43,095 nt of DNA from Sphingobacteriales bacterium (GCA_021299095.1 JAJTFW010000027.1:1-43095); one strand, 5' to 3'. Numbered from the stretch's first letter, positions 1-8,913 are shown. The notes: generated by a model from the sequence alone, not told the origin. Numbers and translations are program-made.

Positions 1-842
1 ATTGGTTTCAGCGTATCAAAGAAGGAATCACGACTTCCACACAGGAGAAGAAGGAAACACCGGAGGGCTTATGGTACAAATGCCCGAAGTGTAAGGCGAT
101 CATGACCACCAGCGAGCATGCCGAACACTATTGGGTTTGCAGCAAATGCCAGCATCATGACCGGATCAGCTCTGAACAATACTTTGCCATTTTGTTTGAT
201 GAGGGGAAGTTTGAGGAGTTCAACGCCGGACTTCATTCTGCTGACCCCCTTTCATTCAGCGACACCAAAAAGTATACGGACCGCCTGCATGATAGCCGAA
301 AAAAAACGGGGTTAACGGATGCCATCCGTACGGCCAGTGGTACTGTAGGGGGGCACCCTTTGACCATTGCGTGTATGGACTTTGCCTTTATTGGTGGCTC
401 AATGGGCTCGGTCATGGGTGAAAAGATTGCCAGAGCCATAGACCATGCCATCGCTCACCGCACCGGTTTTATGATCATTTCAAAATCCGGGGGAGCTCGC
501 ATGATGGAGGCGGCCTATTCACTCATGCAAATGGCCAAGACTTCGGCCAAATTGACCAGACTCGCTGAAGCCGGCTTGCCATACATCTCCTTTCTGACCG
601 ACCCCACAACAGGCGGAGTCACAGCCTCTTTTGCGATGCTGGGTGATTTAAACATTGCTGAACCTGGTGCATTAATCGGTTTCGCTGGCCCCAGGGTCGT
701 GAAAGAAACCATTGGCAAGGACCTCCCAAAAGGCTTTCAGACCTCTGAATTTGTTTTGGAGCACGGATTCCTGGACATGATTATCCCTCGCAACGAGTTG
801 AAAAACAAGATCGTACAACTCCTTTCTTATTTCAATTCCTAA
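1..842 (+). CDS. accD: Acetyl-CoA carboxylase carboxyltransferase subunit beta (5' end cut by window)
   Basis: This is the beta half of the carboxyltransferase of acetyl-CoA carboxylase, which with AccA moves the carboxyl group from biotin to acetyl-CoA to make malonyl-CoA for fatty acid synthesis in the cytoplasm. The frame is open from the first bases and begins WFQRIKEGI, the usual AccD N-terminus, so probably only one to a few residues lie outside the window. A four-cysteine zinc ribbon follows (CPKC, then CSKC about 15 residues later). The crotonase-like carboxyltransferase core comes next, with the glycine-rich SKSGGARM and [12 protein letters not shown] segments. The first internal ATG, at 102, lies after the first zinc CxxC pair and cannot be the true start. 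Length and motifs are normal, and the identification is secure. Confidence 0.95.
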   Translation, partial: WFQRIKEGITTSTQEKKETPEGLWYKCPKCKAIMTTSEHAEHYWVCSKCQHHDRISSEQYFAILFDEGKFEEFNAGLHSADPLSFSDTKKYTDRLHDSRKKTGLTDAIRTASGTVGGHPLTIACMDFAFIGGSMGSVMGEKIARAIDHAIAHRTGFMIISKSGGARMMEAAYSLMQMAKTSAKLTRLAEAGLPYISFLTDPTTGGVTASFAMLGDLNIAEPGALIGFAGPRVVKETIGKDLPKGFQTSEFVLEHGFLDMIIPRNELKNKIVQLLSYFNS

Positions 843-922
843 GACTTCCATACCGCCATTCATAAATGGCACACAAGAATTCCATGTGAATTCGGGTGTT
901 GATATCGGACCTATCGATTTCC

Positions 923-953
923 TTTGAAAAACGGAAAGTCCTGATTATCTTTG
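923..953 (+). promoter_or_regulatory. Bacteroidetes-type promoter of rpsO
   Basis: TTTG (923-926), 19 nt, then TATCTTTG (946-953), a perfect match to the phylum's -33/-7 consensus. The predicted start lies near 957, giving a leader of about 30 nt before rpsO. Confidence 0.8.
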
Positions 954-987
954 CCGTCCTTAAAACAATTAATACCCGATTATCCAC

Positions 988-1257
988 ATGTTGCTTACTG
1001 CTGAAGCCAAAAAGGAAATTTTCAAGAAATACGGTAAAAACGATGCCGATACTGGATCCGCTGAGGGCCAAATCGCCATGTTTACCCAGCGCATCAATCA
1101 CCTGACTGATCACCTGAAGGTATCGCGCAAAGATTTCTCTACACAGCGTGCGTTGATTCGTCTTGTCGGAAAGCGCCGCAGTCTATTAGACTATCTCTAC
1201 AAAACGGACATTACCCGTTACAGGGCAATTATTAGCCAACTGGGCATCCGTAAATAA
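988..1257 (+). CDS. rpsO: 30S ribosomal protein S15
   Basis: S15 is a primary binder of 16S rRNA in the central domain of the small subunit and bridges to the 50S subunit. The 89-residue product has the normal family length and shows the family signatures, including the [10 protein letters not shown] stretch, the HLK region and the [13 protein letters not shown] helix near the C-terminus. It has its own consensus promoter upstream and a perfect hairpin terminator downstream. It precedes pnp, the classic rpsO-pnp order found in many bacteria. The ATG at 988 agrees with family starts. There is no clear Shine-Dalgarno sequence, as is usual in this phylum. Confidence 0.97.
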   Translation: MLLTAEAKKEIFKKYGKNDADTGSAEGQIAMFTQRINHLTDHLKVSRKDFSTQRALIRLVGKRRSLLDYLYKTDITRYRAIISQLGIRK

Positions 1258-1277
1258 GTTGCCCGGAGCAGGCATCT

Positions 1278-1311
1278 CAGAAAAAGGCAATCTCAGTATT
1301 GCCTTTTTCTG
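1278..1311 (+). terminator. Rho-independent terminator after rpsO
   Basis: A perfect 14-bp stem (1278-1291 with 1298-1311) closes the 6-nt loop CTCAGT. The T-rich half lies in the 3' arm. It lies 20 bp past the rpsO stop and before pnp, so pnp probably depends on read-through or on a promoter I could not identify. Confidence 0.85.
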
Positions 1312-1382
1312 TTTCCATACATGACCAATACTCCATCATTTCATCCCCCCGAGACTTAGAAATCCATTATAAAGCTGTCCAA

Positions 1383-3533
1383 ATGCAACACAAAGCAACC
1401 ACTGTTTCAACTCTCCTGCCCGACGGAAGGGAGATTACCATTGAAACAGGCCGTCTGGCCAAGCAGGCTCACGGTTCCGTTATTGTCCGTCAAGGCAACT
1501 GTATGTTGCTTGCGACCGTAGTGTCGTCTGAAAATGCAAAAGAAGGAGTCGACTTTCTTCCGCTTACTGTAGACTACCAAGAGAAGTTCGCCTCTGCTGG
1601 TCGTATTCCCGGCTCTTTTTTCCGTCGTGAAGCACGTCCAACCGAGCAGGAAATTCTCATTTGCCGATTGATTGATCGTGCACTTCGACCCATTTTCCCG
1701 AGTGACTACCATGCCGATATCCAGATTCAGGTTTTTCTGATTTCTGCCGATAAAGATGTGGCTCCCGATAGCCTTGCTGGACTCGCCGCTTCCGCAGCAG
1801 TAACCATTTCCGATATTCCATTCAACGGCCCTGTTTCTGAGGTACGTGTATGCCGCGTCGATGGGGAATTCATCATCAACCCTAAAATCGAAGCGGGCGA
1901 CCGTTCCGATATCGATCTGATTGTTGCTGGTACAGCCAAAGATATTCTGATGGTTGAAGGTGAGTGTCACGAAGTTCAGGAGCGCGATATGGCTGAAGCC
2001 ATTCGCATTGCCCATGAAGCGATCAAAGCACAGTGCGCTGCCCAACTTGAACTCGCCGAAAAACTCGGTGGTGTAAAGAAGCGCGATTACAACCATGAAG
2101 TACACGACGAAGAACTTCGTGAACGTGTGACACGCGAAACCTATGACAAAGTTTATGCTGTAGCGCGCCGTTGTAACCCGAACAAGCATGAGCGTAAAGT
2201 CGGTTTCAAGCAGGTGCTGGAAGAATTCATGGCCAGCATGAGCGATGAAGAACGTGCCGGAAAAGAAACACTTATCAAAAAGTATTTCCACGACGTGGAG
2301 TACGATGCCATGCGCGATATGATCCTCAAAGAGCGCATTCGCCTTGATGGTCGTGGATTGACCGACATTCGACCCATCTGGTCTGAGGTGAACTACTTGC
2401 CCTCTGCCCACGGATCTTCTGTCTTCACCCGGGGCGAAACCCAATCACTCACCACAGTGACCTTGGGAACCAAGCTAGATGAGCAGATTGTAGACCAGGC
2501 TATGTACCAGGGTACAAACAAGTTCATGCTCCACTACAACTTCCCGGGCTTCAGCACTGGGGAGGTAAAGCCAAACAGAGGTCAAAGTCGCCGAGAGGTT
2601 GGACACGGTAACCTTGCACTGCGCTCTTTGCGCCAGGTCATGCCCGTTGAAGACGTAAACCCCTATACCGTGCGTATCGTTTCCGATATCCTTGAGTCAA
2701 ACGGATCCTCGTCTATGGCTACCGTATGTGCTGGAAGTATGGCTTTGATGGATGCTGGTATCAAGATTACCGGAGCTGTTTCAGGTATCGCCATGGGATT
2801 GATTACCGATGGAAAAGGAAACTTTGCAGTACTGAGTGACATCCTTGGAGACGAGGATCACCTCGGTGATATGGATTTCAAAGTCACTGGAACTCAAAAA
2901 GGGATTTGTGCCTGCCAGATGGATTTGAAAGTTGACGGTCTGCCCTATGACATCCTGCTACAAGCTCTTGATCAGGCTCGAAACGGAAGGCTTCACATCC
3001 TAAATGAAATGAACAAGACCATCGCTGAGCCTGCGGCTGATTACAAGCCACACGCTCCCCGGATCGTCAAACTGCGTGTTCCAAAAGATTACATCGGTGC
3101 CATCATCGGACCAGGTGGAAAGATCATTCAGGAGATTCAGCGCATGACCAATACAAGCATTACGATCGAAGAGATCAACAATGAGGGTCATGTCGAAATC
3201 GCTTCACCAGACAAAGCATGCATCGATGCTGCGCTTGCCCGCATCAAAGGCATTGTGACTGAGCCTGAAGTCGGTGAGGTGTATGAAGGAAAAGTCAAAA
3301 CCATCACCACGTTCGGGGCATTTGTCGAATTCCTTCCTGGTAAAGATGGCCTGTTGCACATTTCTGAAATATCGAATGACCGCCTCGCCTCTATGGATGG
3401 TGTATTCAAGGAAGGTGAGATTGTAAAGGTTAAACTTGTCGAAGTCGATAAGAAAACCGGCAAGTATCGCTTATCCCGTAAGGTTTTGCTTGGAAATCGT
3501 CCAGAGCGGAAGGCCCCTGAAGAAAACGCCTAA
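1383..3533 (+). CDS. pnp: Polyribonucleotide nucleotidyltransferase (PNPase)
   Basis: PNPase is a trimeric 3'-5' phosphorolytic exoribonuclease that degrades mRNA in the cytoplasm and can also add tails. The 716-residue product shows the full architecture: an RNase PH domain, a helical linker, and a second RNase PH domain with the [16 protein letters not shown] and [13 protein letters not shown] segments. A KH domain follows with GAIIGPGGK near residue 572, and then an S1 domain starting near residue 631. I chose the ATG at 1383 because the open frame further upstream runs back into the rpsO terminator, and because [16 protein letters not shown] aligns with family N-termini. It sits between rpsO and rpoD, a common Bacteroidetes arrangement. 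Confidence 0.97.
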   Translation: MQHKATTVSTLLPDGREITIETGRLAKQAHGSVIVRQGNCMLLATVVSSENAKEGVDFLPLTVDYQEKFASAGRIPGSFFRREARPTEQEILICRLIDRALRPIFPSDYHADIQIQVFLISADKDVAPDSLAGLAASAAVTISDIPFNGPVSEVRVCRVDGEFIINPKIEAGDRSDIDLIVAGTAKDILMVEGECHEVQERDMAEAIRIAHEAIKAQCAAQLELAEKLGGVKKRDYNHEVHDEELRERVTRETYDKVYAVARRCNPNKHERKVGFKQVLEEFMASMSDEERAGKETLIKKYFHDVEYDAMRDMILKERIRLDGRGLTDIRPIWSEVNYLPSAHGSSVFTRGETQSLTTVTLGTKLDEQIVDQAMYQGTNKFMLHYNFPGFSTGEVKPNRGQSRREVGHGNLALRSLRQVMPVEDVNPYTVRIVSDILESNGSSSMATVCAGSMALMDAGIKITGAVSGIAMGLITDGKGNFAVLSDILGDEDHLGDMDFKVTGTQKGICACQMDLKVDGLPYDILLQALDQARNGRLHILNEMNKTIAEPAADYKPHAPRIVKLRVPKDYIGAIIGPGGKIIQEIQRMTNTSITIEEINNEGHVEIASPDKACIDAALARIKGIVTEPEVGEVYEGKVKTITTFGAFVEFLPGKDGLLHISEISNDRLASMDGVFKEGEIVKVKLVEVDKKTGKYRLSRKVLLGNRPERKAPEENA

Positions 3534-3553
3534 TTAGACTATCATAATCAATT

Positions 3554-3588
3554 GAAAGCCTGCATGTTAAATGCAGGCTTTCTTTTTT
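3554..3588 (+). terminator. Rho-independent terminator after pnp
   Basis: A perfect 12-bp stem GAAAGCCTGCAT/ATGCAGGCTTTC (3554-3565 and 3571-3582) with loop GTTAA is followed by a run of T residues. It starts 20 bp after the pnp stop codon. Confidence 0.9.
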
Positions 3589-3644
3589 ATGACTGTGTAA
3601 GAAATCGGAAGCTTTCTACTGACGCAGCCCTAAATACTACCCAT

Positions 3645-3675
3645 TTGCAATCAAATGGCTCAAATCTTACGTTCG
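3645..3675 (+). promoter_or_regulatory. Candidate promoter of rpoD
   Basis: TTG (3645-3647, inside TTTG), 20 nt, then TACGTTCG (3668-3675), which matches TAnnTTTG at all but one position. It would give a leader of about 75 nt. A small palindrome, CATTTG-CAAT-CAAATG, overlaps the -33 element. Confidence 0.5.
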
Positions 3676-3753
3676 ATTTTCACGGGTTCTCGTTTCCATT
3701 GCAACCGCGTATTGAATGGCTTCGTTACGGGGTCAACTATCCGACGCGAAAAC

Positions 3754-4617
3754 ATGAGACAATTAAAAATCACCAAGCAGGTCACGAACCGCGAGACCGC
3801 ATCATTGGACAAATACCTGCAAGAAATCGGCAAAGTAGACTTGCTGCGACCCGAAGACGAAGCCGAACTGGCACGACGCATTCGTGAAGGCGACCGAGCT
3901 GCGCTGGAGAGACTAACAAAAGCCAATCTCCGCTTTGTTGTATCCGTTGCCAAGCAGTATCAGAATCAGGGACTCACCCTTGGCGACCTCATCAACGAGG
4001 GAAATGTAGGCTTGATCAAGGCAGCACAGCGCTTTGATGAGACCCGCGGTTTTAAATTCATTTCCTATGCCGTTTGGTGGATTCGCCAAAGCATCCTGCA
4101 AGCGCTTGCAGAGCAGGCCCGCATCGTGCGACTTCCTTTGAATAAGATTGGTTTCATCAACAAGATCAACCGTGCATTTGCTGCACTCGAGCAGGAATTT
4201 GAACGTGAACCCACCAATGAAGAATTATCAGAGGTATTGAAGATATCTGTCGATGATGTGACCGACACCATGCGATCATCCGGTAGGCATGTGTCGATGG
4301 ACGCACCCCTAATCACGGGAGAGGACGGCACCTTGATGGACCTCATGCCGGGTGAAGAATCCGCACCCTCGCCCGAATACAGCCTGATTACCGAGTCTCT
4401 TCGCCGTGAAATCGAGCGAGCACTTTTTACGCTGACACCTAGAGAGGCTGATGTGATTCGCTTGTACTTCGGACTGAGTCAATCGCCTCTCACGCTTGAA
4501 GAAATTGGAGAACGATTCGAACTGACCAGGGAACGTGTTCGTCAGATAAAGGAAAAAGCCATTCGACGCTTGAAACACACATCGCGCAGCAAGATTTTGA
4601 AAACCTATTTGGGTTGA
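3754..4617 (+). CDS. rpoD: RNA polymerase primary sigma factor RpoD/SigA
   Basis: This is the sigma-70 family specificity factor that directs RNA polymerase to housekeeping promoters. The 287-residue protein has the compact Bacteroidetes form without the long region 1.1 and non-conserved insertion of proteobacterial RpoD. Region 1.2 follows the MRQLKIT start. Region 2 contains [16 protein letters not shown] and the [13 protein letters not shown] segment for -10 recognition and melting. Region 3 comes next, and region 4 ends with [18 protein letters not shown] chose ATG 3754 because it gives the conserved MRQLKIT N-terminus; the open frame extends 33 codons further up without similarity. Its place directly after pnp and its C-terminus SKILKTYLG suggest this copy, rather than the paralogue at 13754, is the housekeeping one. 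Confidence 0.93.
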   Translation: MRQLKITKQVTNRETASLDKYLQEIGKVDLLRPEDEAELARRIREGDRAALERLTKANLRFVVSVAKQYQNQGLTLGDLINEGNVGLIKAAQRFDETRGFKFISYAVWWIRQSILQALAEQARIVRLPLNKIGFINKINRAFAALEQEFEREPTNEELSEVLKISVDDVTDTMRSSGRHVSMDAPLITGEDGTLMDLMPGEESAPSPEYSLITESLRREIERALFTLTPREADVIRLYFGLSQSPLTLEEIGERFELTRERVRQIKEKAIRRLKHTSRSKILKTYLG

Positions 4618-4634
4618 ACCATCTTCAGAAGAAT

Positions 4635-4666
4635 AAAAAGGGGCCAGAAAAGGAGCCCCTTTTTTT
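4635..4666 (+). terminator. Rho-independent terminator after rpoD
   Basis: AAAAAGGGGC (4635-4644) pairs with GCCCCTTTTT (4655-4664) around a 10-nt loop, and the T run continues past the stem. It starts 18 bp after the rpoD stop. Confidence 0.85.
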
Positions 4667-4737
4667 ATGAGCTATAGTGTTATAAGCCATAACCAAAGTC
4701 ATTGGCGTTGTGTGAAGCTGCATCGAATTTCGGGTTC

Positions 4738-5580
4738 ATGCTTTCTAAACGAATTGCGTTATCCATGGCCTTTCTGTTTATGGTTTTGGCTTCTGCGGTT
4801 TATGGCGGTTCAGAATTAACCAGAGACACCCTTGGAACAAGAGGGCCCACGAATTGGCATGCCGGATTCGGCGGGCGCTTTGTCCGATTTGAAAATCTAA
4901 GGGATGGCTTGATGCCTGAAAACCTGAGTTGGTTTGGCGACCCGTACAACCGAATGACCACTAACCTCTGGCTACAACGATCGCTACCTAAAAACACCTT
5001 GAAAATACCTTTCGAACTTCGAGCGGGACTATTTTTCGAACGCTTGATTTTTGACCAGGAAGGCACCTTGGACGCGGAGTATTTCTCGTGCGAATGGTTC
5101 AATTGTGCTTACCTGGGCGAAACCATGAAACTGAGGCACGATATCATCACCTTCGGAACCGAAGTTTCAGCCATACTCCTACCCTATAGAAATCGACGGT
5201 TGTTGGGAACCTCACTGGTCTTCTATACCGATTTAAGGTATCTTTTTGTGAAGGAACAGGAAGAACTGAGTATGAATGGAGCTTACCAAGCAGACCCATC
5301 AACCGGGGATTTGTTATCCTACCAAACCGAATATTATGGACGTACGCGGCGGGCAGATCAAATCGGCTGGGAAGCTGGAATACGAATGGAAATTTTCATT
5401 GGAAAACACGTCAGTCTGATTCTTCCGCAAGTGGGCTTTCAACAGAGTCTGGAACTTCGACCCGTACCTGGAGTGGTTTATAAAAGCGTCCTTGATGGTG
5501 ACCAACTAGCCCTACCAGCGAGATCAAACAACCTGAACAAATCGACATTCCTGCTGGGTGTCAATTTCCACTTTTTTTAA
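4738..5580 (+). CDS. Hypothetical outer-membrane beta-barrel-like protein
   Basis: The function is not recognised. From the ATG at 4738 the protein has a lysine/arginine N-terminus and a hydrophobic stretch (LSMAFLFMVLASAVYG), a typical Sec signal peptide with cleavage expected near residue 23. The rest alternates short aromatic-rich strands with polar turns and ends with phenylalanines (VNFHFF), as in outer-membrane barrels. The length, about 280 residues, fits a small porin-like or conserved Bacteroidetes barrel protein. An upstream TTG in frame adds 12 residues before the signal and is unlikely to be the start. It stands alone between the rpoD terminator and rpe, in the same direction as both. 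No partner gene indicates a substrate. Confidence 0.6.
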   Translation: MLSKRIALSMAFLFMVLASAVYGGSELTRDTLGTRGPTNWHAGFGGRFVRFENLRDGLMPENLSWFGDPYNRMTTNLWLQRSLPKNTLKIPFELRAGLFFERLIFDQEGTLDAEYFSCEWFNCAYLGETMKLRHDIITFGTEVSAILLPYRNRRLLGTSLVFYTDLRYLFVKEQEELSMNGAYQADPSTGDLLSYQTEYYGRTRRADQIGWEAGIRMEIFIGKHVSLILPQVGFQQSLELRPVPGVVYKSVLDGDQLALPARSNNLNKSTFLLGVNFHFF

Positions 5581-5597
5581 GCAGTTCCTTTAATCAC

Positions 5598-5628
5598 TTG
5601 TGTGCCCGAAGGTATTTCCCGAACTTCG
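5598..5628 (+). promoter_or_regulatory. Candidate promoter of rpe
   Basis: TTG (5598-5600), 20 nt, then GAACTTCG (5621-5628). The -7 box is a two-mismatch variant of TAnnTTTG; the same octamer occurs before ccmB. It ends 17 nt before the chosen rpe start. Confidence 0.35.
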
Positions 5629-5645
5629 TGGTGCACTCAATCAGT

Positions 5646-6311
5646 ATGTCCGTCCTAGTAGCCCCATCCATCCTCTCCGCAGATTTCGGAAACCTTCAGC
5701 GCGACATTCGCATGATCAATGAAAGTCGGGCCGATTGGTTTCACGTAGATGTGATGGACGGAGTTTTTGTTCCCAATATTTCGTTTGGATTCCCTGTAAT
5801 GAATGCCCTGAAACGGTATGCGCGTAAGCCCCTCGACGTGCATCTGATGATTGTGGAACCCGACAAATACCTTGCTGCTTTTGCCGATGCTGGTGCTTCA
5901 ATTATTTCCGTTCACATTGAGGCGTGCACCCACCTCCATCGTACTGTTCAAACGATGCGTCAATTGGGAGTTCTTGCCGGAGTAGCCATAAACCCACATA
6001 CGCCCGTATCACATCTTTCCGAGGTAATCGCAAGCCTAGACCTGGTTGTTCTCATGTCGGTCAATCCGGGGTTCGGAGGACAGCGTTTTATTAAAAACAC
6101 GTACAGTAAGATCGATGAGTTGAAGAACCTCATCAATCAAAAAGGTTCATCGGCGAAAATAGAAATCGACGGAGGGGTTGATTTGAAAAACGCACGTGAG
6201 TTGATTGCCGCTGGTGCTGATATCCTCGTAGCGGGAAATACGGTATTCAGTTCAACTGCACCTGAAGAGGTGATTTCACTGTTGAAAGACACATCGAGTC
6301 AGCCTGCCTGA
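5646..6311 (+). CDS. rpe: Ribulose-phosphate 3-epimerase
   Basis: Rpe interconverts ribulose 5-phosphate and xylulose 5-phosphate in the non-oxidative pentose phosphate pathway. The 221-residue product is a TIM barrel of normal length. Visible signatures are APSILSADF at the N-terminus, the metal-site histidine and aspartate of HVDVMDG, VHLMI, the MSVNPGFGGQ phosphate-binding loop, the IEIDGG segment and VAGNTVF at the end. I chose ATG 5646 because it places the conserved APSILSADF just after the start; the open frame runs 16 codons further upstream. The gene converges on the minus-strand dehydrogenase with only 4 bp between the two stop codons. Confidence 0.95.
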   Translation: MSVLVAPSILSADFGNLQRDIRMINESRADWFHVDVMDGVFVPNISFGFPVMNALKRYARKPLDVHLMIVEPDKYLAAFADAGASIISVHIEACTHLHRTVQTMRQLGVLAGVAINPHTPVSHLSEVIASLDLVVLMSVNPGFGGQRFIKNTYSKIDELKNLINQKGSSAKIEIDGGVDLKNARELIAAGADILVAGNTVFSSTAPEEVISLLKDTSSQPA

Positions 6312-6322
6312 AGAATCAGGCA
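6305..6322. other. Hairpin spanning two convergent stop codons
   Basis: TGCCTGA (6305-6311) pairs perfectly with TCAGGCA (6316-6322) around AGAA. The left arm holds the rpe stop and the right arm holds the stop of the minus-strand gene. There is no T run, so it would be at best a weak transcription end for both genes. Confidence 0.4.
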
Positions 6323-7518
6323 ACAAAATCCGCCAAGTATTGGTAACGCTCCGTTAACCGGCCCTTACGCGTGACCGTTGCTCTATCAACCAATCCCTCG
6401 TCAGAACCCAGGATGCTCGGAACTACGCGCTCCATCAGGTGTTTCCCAAATCCTTCAGATGCATCACGGGGTAATTCGCATGGTAAATTATCAATGGCCA
6501 TGACCGTTATGGTTGAAGGTGCAAACGGCTCTGCAACCTGCTCTGTATTCGGGTTGTAGCCATAAAACTTATCGTCGATTGTGGATGGCTTTGTGGTAGA
6601 TGGAATTGACCCGTCAATATCACAGGTAACATCAGCAATCACACTGATACGAAACCGCGGATCCCTCATTTGCTCCCTTGTAAACAAGACCTGGGCCCGG
6701 GGATCCCAAAACGTACAATGCACTAATAAATCACAGCTTGAGGCAAACCCATTGCTCTGTGCGAATGTGCAGTCGAATCCTTCAGGATGCTCCCTGAATG
6801 CTTTGTTGCTGAATGGCAAACCATCTTTACTTCTGTAATAATCCTCGGAGTGCAATTGAACGTAAACGGGTTCACGATACGCATAATTAAGAAACTCGTA
6901 AGCAGTAACCTTACGGAGTCCCATCACTCCGAAAATCTCTAATGCGCCATTTGCCACCCTGCCTCCACCGGTCACGACGATTTTTATATTGGGCAAACTT
7001 ATTTTCTCGAGTTGTGCAAAAAGCTCTTTCTTGTCATGACACAGGTGCGCAGGTTTTAATTCGAACAACCCATATTTCATGCCATAGGCCATTAATCCGT
7101 TGTAAGCTCCCACCAGTCCGGCGTATCGTCCAAAACCGATCACTCTATTGCCCTGCGCATCAACCAAACATTCGTAATCCACCAACTCAACTTCTTTTTC
7201 AAGAATAGACTTGAGTAAGCCCCTGTTATGCACTTGCTTTTTGATGGTATGAGAAAAAAAGAAATAACGTTTACCGCTGATCAATTCCGATACCGGAACT
7301 TCCTTGATACCCATAAGTACGTCGCAATCGTGAAGATCTTCCTGTAAACGGACACCCTGAAGCCTATACTCCTCGTCGGAGTAACACCGAAAGGGTGATG
7401 GCTGAACAACCAATTGCAGTCCCGGAAATTCTTCCAGCAACAACTTACACTGTACGGGAGTGAACGGAACGCGCTTATCGTGCGGAATTTTGCCTTCGCG
7501 AAGAATACCGATTTTCAT
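6316..7518 (-). CDS. Lysine-ketoglutarate reductase/saccharopine dehydrogenase-like NAD(P) oxidoreductase
   Basis: The 400-residue protein belongs to the alanine dehydrogenase / transhydrogenase / saccharopine dehydrogenase superfamily. MKIGILREGKIPHDKRVPFTP is the typical N-terminal substrate-binding start. A Rossmann motif follows (VVTGGGRVANGALEI). The C-terminal stretch VIADVTCDIDGSI, then STIDDKFYGYNP and IDNLPCELPRDAS, resembles the lysine-ketoglutarate reductase half of bifunctional LKR/SDH enzymes and yeast Lys1 more than alanine dehydrogenase. Its likely reaction is NAD(P)-dependent formation or cleavage of saccharopine from lysine and 2-oxoglutarate, but substrate use is inferred. 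No separate saccharopine dehydrogenase lies beside it. It stands alone, with a perfect promoter 6 nt upstream of its ATG. Confidence 0.75.
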   Translation of the reverse strand: MKIGILREGKIPHDKRVPFTPVQCKLLLEEFPGLQLVVQPSPFRCYSDEEYRLQGVRLQEDLHDCDVLMGIKEVPVSELISGKRYFFFSHTIKKQVHNRGLLKSILEKEVELVDYECLVDAQGNRVIGFGRYAGLVGAYNGLMAYGMKYGLFELKPAHLCHDKKELFAQLEKISLPNIKIVVTGGGRVANGALEIFGVMGLRKVTAYEFLNYAYREPVYVQLHSEDYYRSKDGLPFSNKAFREHPEGFDCTFAQSNGFASSCDLLVHCTFWDPRAQVLFTREQMRDPRFRISVIADVTCDIDGSIPSTTKPSTIDDKFYGYNPNTEQVAEPFAPSTITVMAIDNLPCELPRDASEGFGKHLMERVVPSILGSDEGLVDRATVTRKGRLTERYQYLADFVA

Positions 7519-7524
7519 ACTTCA

Positions 7525-7557
7525 CAAAGGTACCGAATGCAAAGTGCTGTAGGCAAA
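7525..7557 (-). promoter_or_regulatory. Promoter of the LKR-like gene, nearly leaderless
   Basis: On the minus strand TTTG (7557-7554), 21 nt, then TACCTTTG (7532-7525), a perfect consensus. Only 6 nt separate the -7 box from the ATG at 7518, so transcription should begin at or within a few bases of the start codon. Confidence 0.75.
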
Positions 7558-7663
7558 TTTTATGGTTATAAGCTTGTCTGAGTTCAGATGAGGTAGAATC
7601 AAAACACGTACACGTTTGTATCCGTTTAACACACGAATAAGAAAAAATTATCTCCGAACTTTG

Positions 7664-7775
7664 CTTTGGGGAGGGCGGTGCGGTGGCCCCCTTTGCAACT
7701 TGGATTGTTTGGGCAAAAATCTACATAGGCCTTATTCCGCAACCTGCCCTGATTCAACTTTTCCCGACCCTAAAG
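7664..7775 (+). ncRNA. Candidate structured small RNA (unassigned)
   Basis: AGGGC-GGT-GCGG (7672-7683) can pair with CCGC-ACC-GCCCT (7737-7750, with single-base bulges at 7741 and 7745), making 12 bp. Directly outside, CTTTGGGG (7664-7671) can pair with CCCTAAAG (7768-7775) with one G-U pair, adding 8 bp and leaving a 17-nt bulge on the 3' side. A near-consensus -7 box (GAACTTTG) ends at 7663, just upstream. The size and a long hairpin with a one-sided bulge recall 6S-like RNAs of Bacteroidetes, but I cannot confirm any family. The opposite strand folds similarly, so the strand is inferred from the promoter-like box only. Confidence 0.35.
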
Positions 7776-7851
7776 CCCCTTTATCCAGTCCACCTCATCC
7801 GACCGAATCACTTATCCAAGCACCCCGTCTCAACGCTCCCAACCCCTTCCC

Positions 7852-8913
7852 TCAAGACCGAATGCCCCTTCTATCCAACTCTCGCTGAAACAGGCGCGCA
7901 TTTTGCATGTGCTCTGTATAGCTCTTGGCAAAGGAATGATAACCTGAAAAATCGGCTCGAGCGCAAAAGAACAGATATTCATGTTGTTTATTCTCAAGTA
8001 CCGCATCGATTGAACGAATGGAGGGAATGCAAATGGGGCCCGGAGGAAGGCCGATGTACATATAGGTATTGTATGGTGAATCGACTTTCTTGTGCTCGTT
8101 GAGCACACGTCTGATGGTAAAATCATTCATCGCATAAATCAATGTGGGGTCAGCCTCGAGTTTCCATCCTTTTCGCAATCGATTTAAATATACACCAGCA
8201 ACGGTGGGTTTCTCGTCATTTTTCCTGGTCTCTTGCTCAACAATGGAGGCCAGAATCATCACTTCACGCGTATTCAAACCCATTTTTTTTGCTTTCCCTG
8301 TGCGTTCCACATCCCAAAACCGCTCCCGTTCCTGAAGCATCCTACGCAAGAATTCCTCAGCCGATGTATTCCAGTACAACTCATAGGTATTAGGGATGAA
8401 AATGGACATAGCCTCCTCCAGCTCATATCCACGAACCTCAAGATAATGTCTATCATTCAGTAGAAATGCAATCGCTGCCGAATCCGCTTCGATTTTTCTT
8501 GCAACCAACCCGGCAAGTTCATTTACGTTACGCATCAATCCGATCGTGATTCGTACTGGATCCTGATCTCCAGACCTGAGTTTCGATACCAACGCACGAT
8601 TGCTCATTCCCGAATGCAAGCGATATCGACCGGGCTTGACATTATTCGAATAGTTCATCTGTTCCGATACCCACCTGAAGCTCGCCACATCCTCAATAAA
8701 GCCACCGGAGTTCATCAGAGACACCACATCATCAAACGATGAACCTGTTGGTATATAAACATACCCCTTGTCTCCATGCGTTGAGACATTGGATTTGAAA
8801 ATGGCATTGTAAGCTCGCAAACCTAACCAGCCCAAAATCACGAAAATCAATGCAACGGGAATAAGCCAAAACCTGCTTTTACCCTTGTTTTTTTTGCCCT
8901 CCGACTTTGACAT
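7852..8913 (-). CDS. mltG: Endolytic murein transglycosylase MltG
   Basis: MltG cleaves nascent glycan strands in the periplasm and sets the end of peptidoglycan polymerisation. The product of about 353 residues has a short cytoplasmic lysine-rich segment, one membrane anchor (WLIPVALIFVILGWLGL), a LysM-like middle domain (VYIPTGSSFDDVVSLM onwards) and the YceG catalytic domain. The catalytic-glutamate region is visible as ASIVEQET. It is followed by VAGVYLNRL, LEADPT and the SPYNTYMYIGLPPGPI signature. I prefer ATG 8913 to the in-frame TTG two codons earlier. It lies 6 bp after the cytochrome gene and is the last gene of the dapF operon. A G-rich tract follows its stop codon immediately. Confidence 0.93.
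   Translation of the reverse strand: MSKSEGKKNKGKSRFWLIPVALIFVILGWLGLRAYNAIFKSNVSTHGDKGYVYIPTGSSFDDVVSLMNSGGFIEDVASFRWVSEQMNYSNNVKPGRYRLHSGMSNRALVSKLRSGDQDPVRITIGLMRNVNELAGLVARKIEADSAAIAFLLNDRHYLEVRGYELEEAMSIFIPNTYELYWNTSAEEFLRRMLQERERFWDVERTGKAKKMGLNTREVMILASIVEQETRKNDEKPTVAGVYLNRLRKGWKLEADPTLIYAMNDFTIRRVLNEHKKVDSPYNTYMYIGLPPGPICIPSIRSIDAVLENKQHEYLFFCARADFSGYHSFAKSYTEHMQNARLFQRELDRRGIRS

Larger units (their letters stand above)
7519..7851. other. 333-bp intergenic region between mltG end and LKR-like start
   Basis: No convincing coding frame is present on either strand; short plus-strand frames lack family-like sequence. The right part (7519-7557) holds the promoter of the minus-strand dehydrogenase. 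The middle holds a structured-RNA candidate (7664-7775) with a promoter-like octamer GAACTTTG at 7656-7663. The left part is strikingly poor in G on the plus strand, so the strand that continues the mltG message is G-rich. I see no repeat or attachment site. Confidence 0.6.

Noticed and set aside
1299-1382. Upstream TTG extension of PNPase
   Set aside because: It would begin inside the 3' arm of the rpsO terminator and adds residues with no similarity to PNPase.
1407-2444. Long open frame of 345 codons on the minus strand
   Set aside because: It lies entirely inside pnp on the opposite strand and its sequence matches no domain; it is a shadow of the pnp codon pattern.
7616-7888. Possible plus-strand small protein in the mltG intergenic gap
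   Set aside because: It starts with TTG, is proline-rich with no conserved pattern, and runs into the 3' end of mltG; the region fits a structured RNA or untranslated DNA better.
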